From NCBI RefSeq assembly GCF_001632805.1, contig NZ_CP007220.1:1240001-1304000 (forward strand): a stretch of 64,000 bases of DNA. Direction: 5' to 3'. Below are positions 25,779 through 34,657 of this stretch, piece after piece. The notes beneath the pieces were generated by a model. It did not search any database. It had not been told where the DNA came from and saw only the letters and a list, made by a program, of their open reading frames with translations. The translations under genes and the position numbers were made by a program. The first letter of the stretch is position 1. Each line of letters begins with the position of its first letter. This DNA is from Mycobacteroides chelonae CCUG 47445 (GTDB lineage Bacteria > Actinomycetota > Actinomycetes > Mycobacteriales > Mycobacteriaceae).

Positions 25779-27062
25779 ATGGAACCGTTACCAAAACGAG
25801 TGAGCGAGGTTATCGAAGCCCCGATGAGAACAGAGCCGACCAGGGCGAATGCCGAGCCCCAGGTTTCGACACGCGGCGCGTCGGCGTGGCGGCGTGTCCG
25901 CGAATGGGGTCCGTGGCTGTTGGCGCTGAGTGTCGCGGTGCGCCTCGCCTGGGCGTACCTAACGCCGCACGGTGCCGACCTTGTGGACCTGCATGTGTAC
26001 GTCAGCGGTCCTGCCACATTGGGTCACGGCAATCTTTACGAGTTCACCTACCCGGACAAGACGCCGGACTTTCCGCTGCCCTTCACCTATCCGCCCTTTG
26101 CGGCCGTCGTGTTCTGGCCGCTGCACCTGATTCCGTTCACTCTGCTCGGACTGTGCTGGATCCTGGGCACCATCGCCGCGCTGTACGCGGTGGTCCGGCT
26201 GAGTCAGCGGTTACTCGGATTCGACGACGCCCGCGGAGCCGCCGTGTGGACGGCCGTGACCATGTGGACCGAACCGGTGCGTTCGACCCTGGACTACGGG
26301 CAGATCAATGTGTTGTTGATGCTGCTGATCTTGCTGGCGGTGACGTCGTCGCGTTGGTGGATCTCCGGAACGCTGGTGGGACTGGCCGGCGGGGTGAAGC
26401 TGACTCCTTTGGTCTCCGGCCTCTACTTCCTGGGTGCGCGCCGCTGGGCGACCGCCATCTGGGCCGCGGTGGTCTTTGTGCTCACCGTGCTGGTGGGCAT
26501 CGCGATCGTCGGGGAGCAGGGGCGCTACTACTTCACCGATCTGTTGGGTAAGCCGGACCGGATCGGGCCGATCGCCACCGTGTTCAACCAGTCCTGGCGG
26601 GGCGGGATCTCCAGGATTCTCGGCCACGACGCGGGCTCGGGAGCACTGGTGCTGGTGGCATACCTGGTGACAGCGGTGCTGGCCTTTTTCGCCTGGCGGG
26701 CCGTGGACGACAGGCTGGGGCGGATCTGCGTGGTGCAGATGCTCGGTCTGCTCATCTCGCCCATCTCGTGGACCCACCATTGGGTGTGGATGGTTCCGTT
26801 CATGGTGTGGCTACTCCACGGGCCCTGGCGAGAAAAACTGGGCGCGAAGATCTTTGGGTACGGATGGCTGGTGCTGTTACTGGTCGGGGTGCCCTGGCTG
26901 CTCAGTTTCGCCCAACCGGACATCTGGCGCATCGACCGGCCCTGGCCGTTGGCATGGGCCGGGCTGGTGGACATTGTGGCGGCAATGGCGACGTTGACCT
27001 GGATGGCGGTGACGGGGATCAGGTCACGGGCTTGGAATCGGGAAGTTTCGCCCACCGGCTAG
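25779..27062 (+). CDS. pimE: polyprenyl-phosphate-mannose alpha-1,2-mannosyltransferase PimE
   Basis: Polytopic GT-C/GT87 membrane enzyme of 427 residues that adds an alpha-1,2-mannose in phosphatidylinositol mannoside (PIM5) synthesis. Seen: after TM1, VDLHVYVSG (about 68-76), whose Asp matches the catalytic Asp of PimE-type enzymes; [17 protein letters not shown] (about 169-185); [15 protein letters not shown] (about 322-336); about ten TM segments. Position between Rv1158c-like and phhB/mutT2 genes matches Rv1159. Start ATG 25779; ATG 25824 is an alternative, since the first 25 residues are poorly conserved-looking. Confidence 0.9.
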   Translation: MEPLPKRVSEVIEAPMRTEPTRANAEPQVSTRGASAWRRVREWGPWLLALSVAVRLAWAYLTPHGADLVDLHVYVSGPATLGHGNLYEFTYPDKTPDFPLPFTYPPFAAVVFWPLHLIPFTLLGLCWILGTIAALYAVVRLSQRLLGFDDARGAAVWTAVTMWTEPVRSTLDYGQINVLLMLLILLAVTSSRWWISGTLVGLAGGVKLTPLVSGLYFLGARRWATAIWAAVVFVLTVLVGIAIVGEQGRYYFTDLLGKPDRIGPIATVFNQSWRGGISRILGHDAGSGALVLVAYLVTAVLAFFAWRAVDDRLGRICVVQMLGLLISPISWTHHWVWMVPFMVWLLHGPWREKLGAKIFGYGWLVLLLVGVPWLLSFAQPDIWRIDRPWPLAWAGLVDIVAAMATLTWMAVTGIRSRAWNREVSPTG

Positions 27063-27065
27063 CGT
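27060..27065 (+). promoter_or_regulatory. -10 box, leaderless start of SDR gene
   Basis: TAGCGT ends seven bases before ATG 27073; its TAG is also the pimE stop codon (27060-27062). Confidence 0.55.
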
Positions 27066-27072
27066 TGCGGCC

Positions 27073-27879
27073 ATGTCTGAACATTGGACCGTCCTGGTCA
27101 CCGGTGCTTCCAGCGGGATTGGCGCGAGCGCGGCCCGGATCTTCGTCGAGCGCGGGCACCGCGTCTTCGGTACCAGCCGTAATCCGGACACCATCACCGA
27201 CCGCATCGCCGGGGTGCAGTATCTGCGGCTGGACCAAACCGACAAGGCCAGCATCGCCGAATGTGTCGCGCAGGCGGGCGAGGTGGACATCCTGGTCAAC
27301 AACGCCGGAGAAAGTCAGATCGGCGCGCTGGAAGACATCTCCATCGATGACTTCGAGAAGCTGTATACCACCAATGTTTTTGGGCCCGTGGCGCTTACCA
27401 AAGCGGTGCTACCCGGGATGCGGGAACGGCGCCGCGGCGCCATCGTGATGGTGGGGTCGATGGCAGGCACCTTGCACGTGCCCTTTCGGTCGACCTACAG
27501 CTCGGCTAAATCGGCATTGCACACCGTGGCCGACTGCCTGCGGTACGAGGTCGCGCCGTTCGGGATAACGGTAAGCACCGTGGAACCCGGCGTCATCGCC
27601 ACGGGGATCGAGACGCGGCGCAATCGCATCGTGGCCGGGGGATCCGCCTACCGCGAAGCGTTCCAGACGGTCGACGCGGCCATGGCCGCGCGGGAACAGC
27701 ACGGCATGGCCACCGATGACCTGGCCCGCCTGGTTGTGGACGTGGCGCTGAATCCGAACCCGAAGCCTTTGTACGCCAAGGGCAGTAACGCCCCGCTCAT
27801 CATGGCCGCGCAACGGCTACTGCCCGCCCGGCTATTCCTGAAGTTCTTGGCGCGCATGCACGGACTGAAGGTGGGGTAG
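27073..27879 (+). CDS. SDR-family oxidoreductase
   Basis: Classical short-chain dehydrogenase of 268 residues: TGASSGIG (10-17) cofactor motif, NNAG (77-80), Ser in MVGSMAG and the YSSAK active site (Tyr and Lys near 148-152), then PGVIATG. Arg in TSRNP after the second strand suggests NADP preference. Substrate unknown. It has no counterpart between Rv1159 and Rv1159A in M. tuberculosis as I remember it, so with purU it is a local insertion. PurU follows by three bases. Confidence 0.92.
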   Translation: MSEHWTVLVTGASSGIGASAARIFVERGHRVFGTSRNPDTITDRIAGVQYLRLDQTDKASIAECVAQAGEVDILVNNAGESQIGALEDISIDDFEKLYTTNVFGPVALTKAVLPGMRERRRGAIVMVGSMAGTLHVPFRSTYSSAKSALHTVADCLRYEVAPFGITVSTVEPGVIATGIETRRNRIVAGGSAYREAFQTVDAAMAAREQHGMATDDLARLVVDVALNPNPKPLYAKGSNAPLIMAAQRLLPARLFLKFLARMHGLKVG

Positions 27880-27882
27880 GGC

Positions 27883-28791
27883 ATGTTTCCCATATCTCCC
27901 CAAGGGGCCCACCCCACGGGCTCGTCGGATGCCTTCCACTCCAAGGACATCGGCAGGCTGCTGCTGCAATGCCCCGACCGGATCGGCGTGGTCGCCGCCG
28001 TCAGCGCGTTCCTGGCCGAGGCCGGCGCGAGCATCATCTCGCTGGCGCAGTACTCGACGGAACCGCAGGGTGGCTGGTTCATGCAGCGCACCGTCTTTCA
28101 CCGTTCCGGGCTCAGCGCCGCGCGCGAAGACATGGAGAAGCGATTCGCTTCCATCGCTGAAGAATTCGACATCCAGTACCGATTCAGTGAGGCCGCCAAG
28201 CCCAAGAGAGTCGCGATCATGGTGTCGCGTACAGATCACTGCCTGCTGGACCTGTTGTGGCGTAACCGTCGCGGCGAGCTCGACATGTCGATCGTGATGG
28301 TGATCTCCAACCACCCCGATCTTGCCGATCAGGTGCGCTCGTTTGGGCTGCCCTTCGTGCATATCCCGGCAACTCGAGAGAACCGCGCCGAAGCCGAACG
28401 CAAGCAGCTGGACCTGCTGCAGGGAAACGTCGACCTGGTGGTCCTGGCTCGATACATGCAGATCCTGTCGCCGGAATTTCTCAACGAGATCAGTTGCCCG
28501 CTGATCAACATCCACCATTCATTTCTCCCCGCGTTCACCGGCGCCATGCCGTATCGCCGTGCACGGGAACGTGGCGTGAAAATGATCGGCGCCACAGCGC
28601 ATTACGTGACAGCGGAGCTGGACGAGGGGCCGATCATCGAGCAGGACGTGATCCGGGTCGACCACACGCACACCGTCGAAGACCTGGTGCGGCTCGGTTC
28701 CGATGTGGAACGCCTGGTGCTGTCGCGTGCGGTTGCCTGGCACTGCGAGGACCGGGTCATGCGACACGGCAACGTCACCGCGATCTTGTAA
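27883..28791 (+). CDS. purU: formyltetrahydrofolate deformylase PurU
   Basis: Enzyme of 302 residues that hydrolyses 10-formyl-tetrahydrofolate to formate and tetrahydrofolate, balancing one-carbon pools. N-terminal ACT domain ([19 protein letters not shown], about 24-42) and C-terminal formyltransferase fold with the active-site strings [18 protein letters not shown] (about 206-216) and [17 protein letters not shown] (Asn, His, Asp triad). Length is as usual (280-300). Start three bases after the SDR gene, so co-transcribed. Confidence 0.95.
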   Translation: MFPISPQGAHPTGSSDAFHSKDIGRLLLQCPDRIGVVAAVSAFLAEAGASIISLAQYSTEPQGGWFMQRTVFHRSGLSAAREDMEKRFASIAEEFDIQYRFSEAAKPKRVAIMVSRTDHCLLDLLWRNRRGELDMSIVMVISNHPDLADQVRSFGLPFVHIPATRENRAEAERKQLDLLQGNVDLVVLARYMQILSPEFLNEISCPLINIHHSFLPAFTGAMPYRRARERGVKMIGATAHYVTAELDEGPIIEQDVIRVDHTHTVEDLVRLGSDVERLVLSRAVAWHCEDRVMRHGNVTAIL

Positions 28792-28821
28792 AAGTCCGCA
28801 GCGCCCGAGTTCTTCGGCATC

Positions 28822-28863
28822 CACTGCCCTGTTGCCCGCGTCTATGCGACAACTAGGGCAGTG
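28822..28863. repeat. 9-bp inverted repeat interlocking with the 20-bp repeat
   Basis: CACTGCCCT (28822-28830) pairs with AGGGCAGTG (28855-28863). Its right arm lies in the loop of the 28833-28901 hairpin, so the two stems interlock in pseudoknot order. Confidence 0.7.
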
Positions 28864-28901
28864 CAGAGCCGGTAACACGTTTTGTCGCATAGACGCGGGC
28901 A
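28833..28901. terminator. 20-bp perfect inverted repeat between convergent genes; likely bidirectional terminator or palindromic repeat
   Basis: Arms 28833-28852 and 28882-28901 are perfect complements over 20 bases with a 29-base loop. It sits between the stops of purU (+) and phhB (-). No U-tract follows on either side, so it would be an I-shaped mycobacterial terminator, or a REP/MITE-like element. Confidence 0.6.
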
Positions 28902-28920
28902 GAGCCGATGTGGCATGGAC

Positions 28921-29205
28921 CTAGCGGCCGGTCTGTGAGTCGATGGTTTCGGCCAGTGCCAGATCCTTGTCGGTGATGCCACCTTCGGAATGCGTGGACA
29001 GCACGAATGTCACGGTGCGCCATCGGATATCGATATCGGGATGATGATCGGCGGCTTCCGCGTGCTCGGCGATGCGGCGTACCGCGTCGATTCCGTCGAG
29101 AAAGGCGTCGAACTTGACCGTGCGGCGCAGGGAGTCGCCCTCGCGGGTCCACCCGGGAAGCTCGGCGAGCGCTGCGTTGATCTGGTCATCGGTGAGCAGG
29201 GCCAT
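28921..29205 (-). CDS. phhB: pterin-4a-carbinolamine dehydratase (PhhB/DCoH-like)
   Basis: Protein of 94 residues of the PCD/DCoH family, which dehydrates 4a-hydroxytetrahydropterin. The motif [19 protein letters not shown] (about 49-67) holds the conserved EAADHHPD with the two catalytic His; [15 protein letters not shown] follows. Start ATG 29205 has a TACGTT -10 six bases upstream; TTG 29208 is also possible. Divergent from mutT2 with only 26 bases between starts. Matches Rv1159A in position. Confidence 0.95.
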   Translation of the reverse strand: MALLTDDQINAALAELPGWTREGDSLRRTVKFDAFLDGIDAVRRIAEHAEAADHHPDIDIRWRTVTFVLSTHSEGGITDKDLALAETIDSQTGR

Positions 29206-29211
29206 CAACTC

Positions 29212-29217
29212 AACGTA
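29212..29217 (-). promoter_or_regulatory. -10 box, leaderless start of phhB
   Basis: Minus strand TACGTT ends six bases before ATG 29205 and abuts the mutT2 -10 box. Confidence 0.55.
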
Positions 29218-29223
29218 TAGCGT
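29218..29223 (+). promoter_or_regulatory. -10 box, leaderless start of mutT2
   Basis: TAGCGT ends eight bases before ATG 29232 and abuts the phhB -10 box. Confidence 0.5.
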
Positions 29224-29231
29224 CGACCACC

Positions 29232-29627
29232 ATGGCGATAGTGGTCGCGGGTGCGGTGATCGATGGCGACAAGCTGCTTATCGCGCAGCGGTCCAAACCT
29301 GCCGAGTTGGCCGGGCAGTGGGAGCTCCCGGGCGGCAAGGTCGCCGAGGGCGAATCGGAGCCGCAGGCACTTGCCCGGGAGCTACGCGAGGAACTCGGGA
29401 TCGAGGTCGAGGTTGACACCCGCGTCGGCGAGGACGTCGTCGTCGGGAATCTGGTGCTGCGTGCCTATCGCGCACGCTTGTACGATGGCGGCATCCCGCA
29501 CCCGCATGAGCATCTGGCCCTGCGCTGGGTCACCGCCGACGAACTCGACACGGTGGAGTGGGTCGCCGCGGACGCGGGATGGATCCCCGCGCTGCGGGCG
29601 GCGCTAGTGGGCCCGCGCCCGGTGTAG
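29232..29627 (+). CDS. mutT2: Nudix hydrolase MutT2
   Basis: Protein of 131 residues hydrolysing oxidised or methylated (d)NTPs, chiefly CTP-type in mycobacteria, to sanitise the pool. The Nudix box is complete: G, then E five residues on, ending [14 protein letters not shown] ([13 protein letters not shown], about 47-59). QWELPGGKV precedes it. Length fits MutT2 (Rv1160). Convergent with a 55-residue gene on the other strand, with a 24-base overlap. Confidence 0.95.
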   Translation: MAIVVAGAVIDGDKLLIAQRSKPAELAGQWELPGGKVAEGESEPQALARELREELGIEVEVDTRVGEDVVVGNLVLRAYRARLYDGGIPHPHEHLALRWVTADELDTVEWVAADAGWIPALRAALVGPRPV

Positions 29628-29771
29628 CACCTTCTTGAGCTCCTTGTCGGAGAGCCCGTGCTGCTCGGCTTTCTGCATCTTGTGCACCACAAGAGGGCAC
29701 TTCATACAGCGTGGTTTGCTCTTACAGCACTTCTTCTTGGGCTTGAGTCGTGCGACCTTGCTGGCCTTCAC
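29604..29771 (-). CDS. small Cys/Lys-rich conserved-type protein
   Basis: ORF of 55 codons, GTG 29771 to TAG 29604, preceded by AGGA six bases upstream. The product is basic, with ARLKPKKKCCKSKPRCMKCP (residues 7-26) holding four Cys, then an amphipathic helix [22 protein letters not shown]-x5-C-x2-C could bind zinc or an Fe-S cluster. The Cys spacing, Lys bias unlike chance antisense sequence, and a codon-sensible reading support a real gene. Overlaps the mutT2 end by 24 bases. Function unknown. Confidence 0.7.
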   Translation of the reverse strand: MKASKVARLKPKKKCCKSKPRCMKCPLVVHKMQKAEQHGLSDKELKKVLHRARAH

Positions 29772-29880
29772 TGAGGGTCCTACTTCTGGGTCTAAATGTG
29801 TCTTGGGCTGTGTTTGTGTCTATGTCGGGCGTCACACGTGATAACGCCAGTTTCGTGAACAGGGGTCCTCACTGCCAGAA

Positions 29881-31794
29881 TTGGCAGACGTGACCCACAG
29901 TTTCCGGAACGTAGCCATTGTTGCGCACGTCGACCACGGCAAGACAACCCTGGTCGACGCGATGCTCAAACAATCGGGTGCGCTCACGCACCGAGGTGAT
30001 GACGCCGTCGAGCGCCTGATGGACTCCGGTGATCTGGAGAAGGAAAAGGGCATCACCATCCTGGCCAAGAACACCGCGGTGCACCGGCACCATGCGGATG
30101 GCTCCATGACGGTCATCAACGTCATCGACACCCCCGGCCACGCCGACTTCGGCGGCGAGGTGGAGCGCGGCCTGTCGATGGTCGACGGAGTGCTGCTGCT
30201 GGTGGACGCCTCCGAGGGGCCCCTCCCACAGACCCGGTTCGTGCTGCGCAAGGCGCTTTCCGCGCACCTGCCGGTGATCCTCGTCGTCAACAAGACCGAC
30301 CGCCCCGATGCGCGCATCGCCGAGGTGGTCGAGGAGAGCCACGACCTGCTGCTCGATGTGGCCTCTGACCTCGATGAGGAAGCACAGGCGGCCGCGGAGA
30401 AGGCGCTCGATCTGCCCACGCTGTACGCATCGGGCCGCGCCGGGATCGCCAGCACCACCGAGCCCCCGAACGGGGAGAACCCGGACGGCGAGAACCTCGA
30501 CCCGCTCTTCGACGTCCTGCTCGAGCACATCCCGCCGCCCAAGGGTGACCCCGAGGCGCCGCTGCAGGCCCTCGTCACCAACCTGGATGCTTCGGCGTTC
30601 CTGGGCCGGCTCGCGCTGATCCGCATCTACAACGGACGGATCCGCAAGGGTCAGCAGATCGCCTGGATGCGCGAAGTAGATGGCCACCCCGTCATCACCA
30701 ACGCGAAGATCACCGAGCTGCTCGCCACCGAGGGTGTCGACCGCAGCCCCACCGAAGAGGCGGTCGCCGGTGACATCGTCGCCGTCGCGGGTATGTCGGA
30801 GATCATGATCGGCGACACGCTCGCCGACCCCGATCACGCGCACGCGCTGCCGCGCATCACCGTCGATGAGCCCGCCATCTCGGTGACCATCGGCACCAAC
30901 AGCTCGCCGCTGGCCGGCAAGGTGTCGGGGCACAAGCTGACCGCACGCATGGTCAAGTCGCGGCTGGACTCGGAGCTCGTCGGCAACGTGTCCATCAAGG
31001 TCGTCGACATCGGCCGTCCGGACGCCTGGGAGGTGCAGGGCCGTGGGGAGCTGGCGCTGGCCATCCTCGTCGAACAGATGCGCCGTGAGGGCTTCGAACT
31101 GACCGTCGGCAAGCCTCAGGTGGTCACCCGGCAGATCGACGGCAAGCTGCACGAGCCGTTCGAGGCCATGACCATCGACTGTCCCGAGGAATTCGTGGGT
31201 GCCATCACCCAGCTGATGGCCGCCCGCAAGGGCCGCATGGAGGAGATGGCCAACCATGCCGCGGGATGGGTCCGCATGGACTTCATCGTGCCGTCGCGTG
31301 GCCTCATCGGATTCCGCACCGACTTCCTGACGCTGACCCGCGGCACCGGCATCGCGAACGCCGTCTTCGAGGGTTACCGCCCGTGGGCGGGCGAGATCCG
31401 CGCGCGGCACACCGGATCGCTCGTGTCCGACCGGACCGGCAGCATCACCCCATTCGCGATGATCCAGCTCGCCGACCGCGGGCAGTTCTTCGTGGAGCCC
31501 GGTGAAGACACCTACGAGGGCCAGGTCGTCGGGATCAACCCGCGTGCCGAGGATCTTGACGTCAACGTCACCCGCGAGAAGAAGCTGACGAACATGCGCT
31601 CGTCGACCGCCGATGTCATGGAGACCCTGGCACGGCCCATCGAGCTCGACCTCGAGCAGGCCATGGAGTTCTGCGCGGCCGACGAATGTGTCGAGGTGAC
31701 CCCGGAAATCGTGCGCGTGCGCAAGGTTGACCTGGATGCCAACACCCGGGCGCGCAATCGCTCACGCGCGAAGGCAGCCGCCAACAACAGCTAG
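29881..31794 (+). CDS. typA: translational GTPase TypA/BipA
   Basis: Ribosome-associated GTPase of 637 residues acting in ribosome assembly and stress growth. G motifs: AHVDHGKTT (about 15-23), DTPGHADF (about 84-91), NKTD (about 138-141); EF-G-like domains II, III and V follow, and the TypA-specific C-terminal domain has NMRSSTADVMETL. Start TTG 29881 or GTG 29890; the former is used because upstream spacing is otherwise unclear. Length matches the family (about 610-630). Equivalent of Rv1165. Confidence 0.97.
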   Translation: MADVTHSFRNVAIVAHVDHGKTTLVDAMLKQSGALTHRGDDAVERLMDSGDLEKEKGITILAKNTAVHRHHADGSMTVINVIDTPGHADFGGEVERGLSMVDGVLLLVDASEGPLPQTRFVLRKALSAHLPVILVVNKTDRPDARIAEVVEESHDLLLDVASDLDEEAQAAAEKALDLPTLYASGRAGIASTTEPPNGENPDGENLDPLFDVLLEHIPPPKGDPEAPLQALVTNLDASAFLGRLALIRIYNGRIRKGQQIAWMREVDGHPVITNAKITELLATEGVDRSPTEEAVAGDIVAVAGMSEIMIGDTLADPDHAHALPRITVDEPAISVTIGTNSSPLAGKVSGHKLTARMVKSRLDSELVGNVSIKVVDIGRPDAWEVQGRGELALAILVEQMRREGFELTVGKPQVVTRQIDGKLHEPFEAMTIDCPEEFVGAITQLMAARKGRMEEMANHAAGWVRMDFIVPSRGLIGFRTDFLTLTRGTGIANAVFEGYRPWAGEIRARHTGSLVSDRTGSITPFAMIQLADRGQFFVEPGEDTYEGQVVGINPRAEDLDVNVTREKKLTNMRSSTADVMETLARPIELDLEQAMEFCAADECVEVTPEIVRVRKVDLDANTRARNRSRAKAAANNS

Positions 31795-31797
31795 GTT
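31792..31797 (+). promoter_or_regulatory. -10 box, leaderless start of 31804 gene
   Basis: TAGGTT ends six bases before ATG 31804; its TAG is the typA stop codon. Confidence 0.6.
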
Positions 31798-31803
31798 TGG
31801 CCG

Positions 31804-32184
31804 ATGGCCTGTCGTATCAGCGAGCTCGTGCTCGATTGTCGCGACCCGGAGGCGCTGGCACGGTTCTGGTGCGAGGTTCTGGACTTCGTCGTGCTGAGTC
31901 GTGAGGAAGACGGCTCGCTGGAAATCGGACCCCGCGAGGGGTTCGGCGGCCCGCAGCCGACGCTGTTCCTGAGTTTCAGCGCTGAGCCGCGCTCCGGGAA
32001 ATCGCGGCTGCATATCGACGTCAACCCCATCGACCGCGATCAGGACGCCGAGCTCGAACGCCTCCTGAAGCTCGGCGCACGTCCGGCCGACATCGGTCAG
32101 ACCGGCCAGGAGCAATGGCATGTCTTGGCCGACCCCGAAGGCAATGAGTTCTGCCTGCTCAAAGCTCGCCTCAAGGAGCTTTGA
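31804..32184 (+). CDS. VOC family (glyoxalase-like) protein
   Basis: Protein of 126 residues with one VOC unit: ISELVLDCRDPEALARFWCEVL at the start (first part typical of glyoxalase_6), SRLHIDVNP in the middle and VLADPEGNEFCLL near the end. Glyoxalase-like or binding function; substrate unknown. Probably leaderless, with its -10 box overlapping the typA stop. Confidence 0.88.
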   Translation: MACRISELVLDCRDPEALARFWCEVLDFVVLSREEDGSLEIGPREGFGGPQPTLFLSFSAEPRSGKSRLHIDVNPIDRDQDAELERLLKLGARPADIGQTGQEQWHVLADPEGNEFCLLKARLKEL

Positions 32185-32231
32185 GGCTCGCTGTCTCGCA
32201 TCGCCGCCGGAATGGGAGCAGACTGCATGGC

Positions 32232-32621
32232 GTGGTTGATTTCAACTCCATCAAGCGCCTCGTGGTTCACAACGCACAGCGGTATCTCGTCAACCCGGTG
32301 GGACGAAAACTGCCGGTCGTGATGCTGGAGACCACAGGCCGCAAATCCGGACAGCCGCGGCACACCGCGATCGGCGGGCGCCTCGTCGGTGACCAATTCT
32401 GGTTGGTCTCCGAACATGGCGATCACTCCGACTATGTGCGCAACATCAAGGCCAACCCGGCGGTGCGGCTGCGAATCCGCGACCAATGGCGCACCGGCAC
32501 CGCGCACCTGCTTCCCGAGGATGACGCCCGCGCGCGGCTGCAGCAGCTGCCGACGGCCAATAGCGCAGTGGTCCGTGCCGTGGGCACCGAACTATTGACC
32601 GTCCGGGTCGACCTCGACTGA
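32232..32621 (+). CDS. deazaflavin (F420)-dependent nitroreductase-like protein
   Basis: Protein of 129 residues in the Ddn/DUF385 family of F420H2-dependent reductases. Marks: VVMLETTGRKSGQPRHTAI (about 29-47), FWLVSEHGDHSDYVRNIKANP (in part) and VRLRIRDQWRTGTA. These small split-barrel enzymes reduce quinones or nitro compounds. Start GTG 32232 chosen because the frame upstream (TTG 32181) overlaps the VOC gene and adds non-family residues. F420 made through FbiC, encoded in this window, would be its cofactor. Confidence 0.8.
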   Translation: MVDFNSIKRLVVHNAQRYLVNPVGRKLPVVMLETTGRKSGQPRHTAIGGRLVGDQFWLVSEHGDHSDYVRNIKANPAVRLRIRDQWRTGTAHLLPEDDARARLQQLPTANSAVVRAVGTELLTVRVDLD

Positions 32622-32703
32622 CTTTGGTAACGGCGGTTGCCCTGGCTCAATGAACTCGTTTGAGGGATAACGGCTTTCGCGATCGCTCGAAGGGGCCTGT
32701 GGG

Positions 32704-32709
32704 TACTAT
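32704..32709 (+). promoter_or_regulatory. -10 box, leaderless start of 32716 gene
   Basis: TACTAT ends six bases before ATG 32716. Confidence 0.6.
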
Positions 32710-32715
32710 CGCGAT

Positions 32716-34608
32716 ATGGAGCAGACCCAGCCCACATCGCGCATCATCGAACAGAACGTGGCGGCGGCGCAGGAACTTCCGTTCGCCAACACCGCGGACC
32801 AGGACGACGCCGACAGGGGATTCATCGCGGCCCTGGAACCCGGCATCGTCACCGATGCTTCCGGAAAAACAGTGTGGGACAACGACTCCTACGGCTTCTT
32901 GCGTGACAGCTGCCCGGCATCGGTGCACCCGAGCCTGTGGCGGCAGTGTGGCCTGAACATCAGGCAGGGGCTGTACCTCGTCACCGAGGGCATCTACCAA
33001 GTACGCGGCCTGGACATCTCCAACATGACGCTCGTCGAGGGGGAGCGCGGGGTCATCGTGATCGACCCGCTGGTGTCCGCGGAAACCGCCGCTGCCGCAT
33101 TGGCGCTCTACCGGAGTCATCGGGGCGATCGCCCGGTGACCGGGCTGATCTACACCCATTCCCACGCCGACCATTTCGGGGGCGCGCTGGGGGTGGTGAG
33201 CGCGGAGGATGTCGCGGCGGGTCACTGCCCAGTCCTGGCCCCGGCGGGATTCCTGGAACATGCGGTGGCCGAGAACGTGTATGCGGGAACCGCGATGACG
33301 CGCCGGGCCGTGTACATGTACGGTGCCGTGCTGCCGAGGGGGCCGCTGGGGCAGGTGGGCTCCGGCCTGGGCCAAACCAATTCCATCGGCACCGTCACGC
33401 TGATTCCGCCGACTCTCGACATCACCCATACCGGGCAGGAAGAGACCATTGACGGAGTGCGCATGGTCTTCCAGCTCACTCCGGGCACCGAGGCGCCCGC
33501 GGAGATGAATTTCCACTTCCCGCAGCGCCGCGCGCTCTGTATGGCCGAGAACGCCACGCACACCCTGCACAATCTGCTGACCCTGCGCGGCGCACTGGTC
33601 CGTGATCCGCACGTGTGGGCGCGCTACATCACCGAGGCCATCAACCTGTACGCGCGTGCTTCCGATGTGGTGTTCGCCTCGCACCATTGGCCCACCTGGG
33701 GGACCGAACTTCTGGTGGAATACCTTGCCTTGCAGCGAGATTTGTATGCCTACCTGCACGATCAGACGCTGCGCCAGCTCAACCAAGGACTGGTGGGCTC
33801 CGAGATCGCCGAGTCGCTGCAGCTTCCCCCGGCCCTTGCCAACGCGTGGCATGCGCGCGGCTACTACGGGTCGGTCAGCCACAACGTCAAGGCGATCTAC
33901 CAGCGCTACATGGGCTGGTTCGACGGCAATCCGGCGCACCTCTGGGAGCATCCACCGGTCGCGAACGCGCAGCGGCACGTCGAGTTCATGGGTGGCGCCG
34001 AGGAGGTACTACGTAAGGCGCGCATCGCCTTTGAGGAGGGCGACTATCGATGGGTGGCCCAGGTGGTCAACTATGTGATCTTCGCCGATCCGGCCAACGA
34101 AGCGGCCAAGGCGTTGCAGGCCAGCTGTTTTCAGCAACTGGGTTACGGATCGGAGAACGCCACCTGGCGTAATTTCTACCTGATGGGCGCCTACGAACTG
34201 TCTCATGGCAACGTCGGAACTCCCATCACAGTCGGTTCGCCCTCGGTGGTGGCGGCGCTGACGGTGGATCAGGTCTTCGACGCGCTCTCGCTGCGCATCA
34301 ACGGCCCGAAGGCCTGGGATGAACACTTCGTCAGCGATTGGCGTTTCACCGATGAGGATCGGGTGCACCGCGTGGAGCTGCGCAACGGCGTGCTGGTGCA
34401 CTATGACCGGCCCGCGGACATCAGTGAGCCCGATGTGACCTTCACTCTTACCCGGCCGATCCTCATCAAGGTTCTGCTGGATGGCACGGACCCGGCGCAG
34501 CTTGTCGCTTCGGGCGAGATCACCGTGGACGGCGACGTGACCGGATTCGCGCGGCTGGTCGCCGTGCTCGATCAGCCCGATCCCAACTTTGCGATCGTGA
34601 CCCCCTGA
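32716..34608 (+). CDS. linear alkylsulfatase-like metallo-hydrolase (SdsA1 family)
   Basis: Protein of 630 residues with an N-terminal metallo-beta-lactamase domain: [11 protein letters not shown] (about 146-156) provides Zn ligands, with HHWPTWG (about 320) and [10 protein letters not shown] supplying others. The middle dimerisation part ([23 protein letters not shown]) and a C-terminal SCP2-like domain ([31 protein letters not shown]) complete the SdsA1 layout. Hydrolyses primary alkyl sulfates such as SDS in characterised members. No signal peptide is visible. The real physiological ester is unknown. Confidence 0.92.
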   Translation: MEQTQPTSRIIEQNVAAAQELPFANTADQDDADRGFIAALEPGIVTDASGKTVWDNDSYGFLRDSCPASVHPSLWRQCGLNIRQGLYLVTEGIYQVRGLDISNMTLVEGERGVIVIDPLVSAETAAAALALYRSHRGDRPVTGLIYTHSHADHFGGALGVVSAEDVAAGHCPVLAPAGFLEHAVAENVYAGTAMTRRAVYMYGAVLPRGPLGQVGSGLGQTNSIGTVTLIPPTLDITHTGQEETIDGVRMVFQLTPGTEAPAEMNFHFPQRRALCMAENATHTLHNLLTLRGALVRDPHVWARYITEAINLYARASDVVFASHHWPTWGTELLVEYLALQRDLYAYLHDQTLRQLNQGLVGSEIAESLQLPPALANAWHARGYYGSVSHNVKAIYQRYMGWFDGNPAHLWEHPPVANAQRHVEFMGGAEEVLRKARIAFEEGDYRWVAQVVNYVIFADPANEAAKALQASCFQQLGYGSENATWRNFYLMGAYELSHGNVGTPITVGSPSVVAALTVDQVFDALSLRINGPKAWDEHFVSDWRFTDEDRVHRVELRNGVLVHYDRPADISEPDVTFTLTRPILIKVLLDGTDPAQLVASGEITVDGDVTGFARLVAVLDQPDPNFAIVTP

Positions 34609-34643
34609 CCGGTTGCCGCGGGCGCCACGCGCCACCCCACCGA

Positions 34644-34649
34644 TAAGGT
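34644..34649 (+). promoter_or_regulatory. -10 box, near-leaderless start of lpqW
   Basis: TAAGGT ends eight bases before ATG 34658. Confidence 0.45.
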
Positions 34650-34657
34650 TGGTCCTC

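Noticed and set aside
29869..31410. 513-codon open frame antisense to typA
   Set aside because: Fully covered by a clear TypA gene; the product is a His/Asp/Arg-rich shadow.
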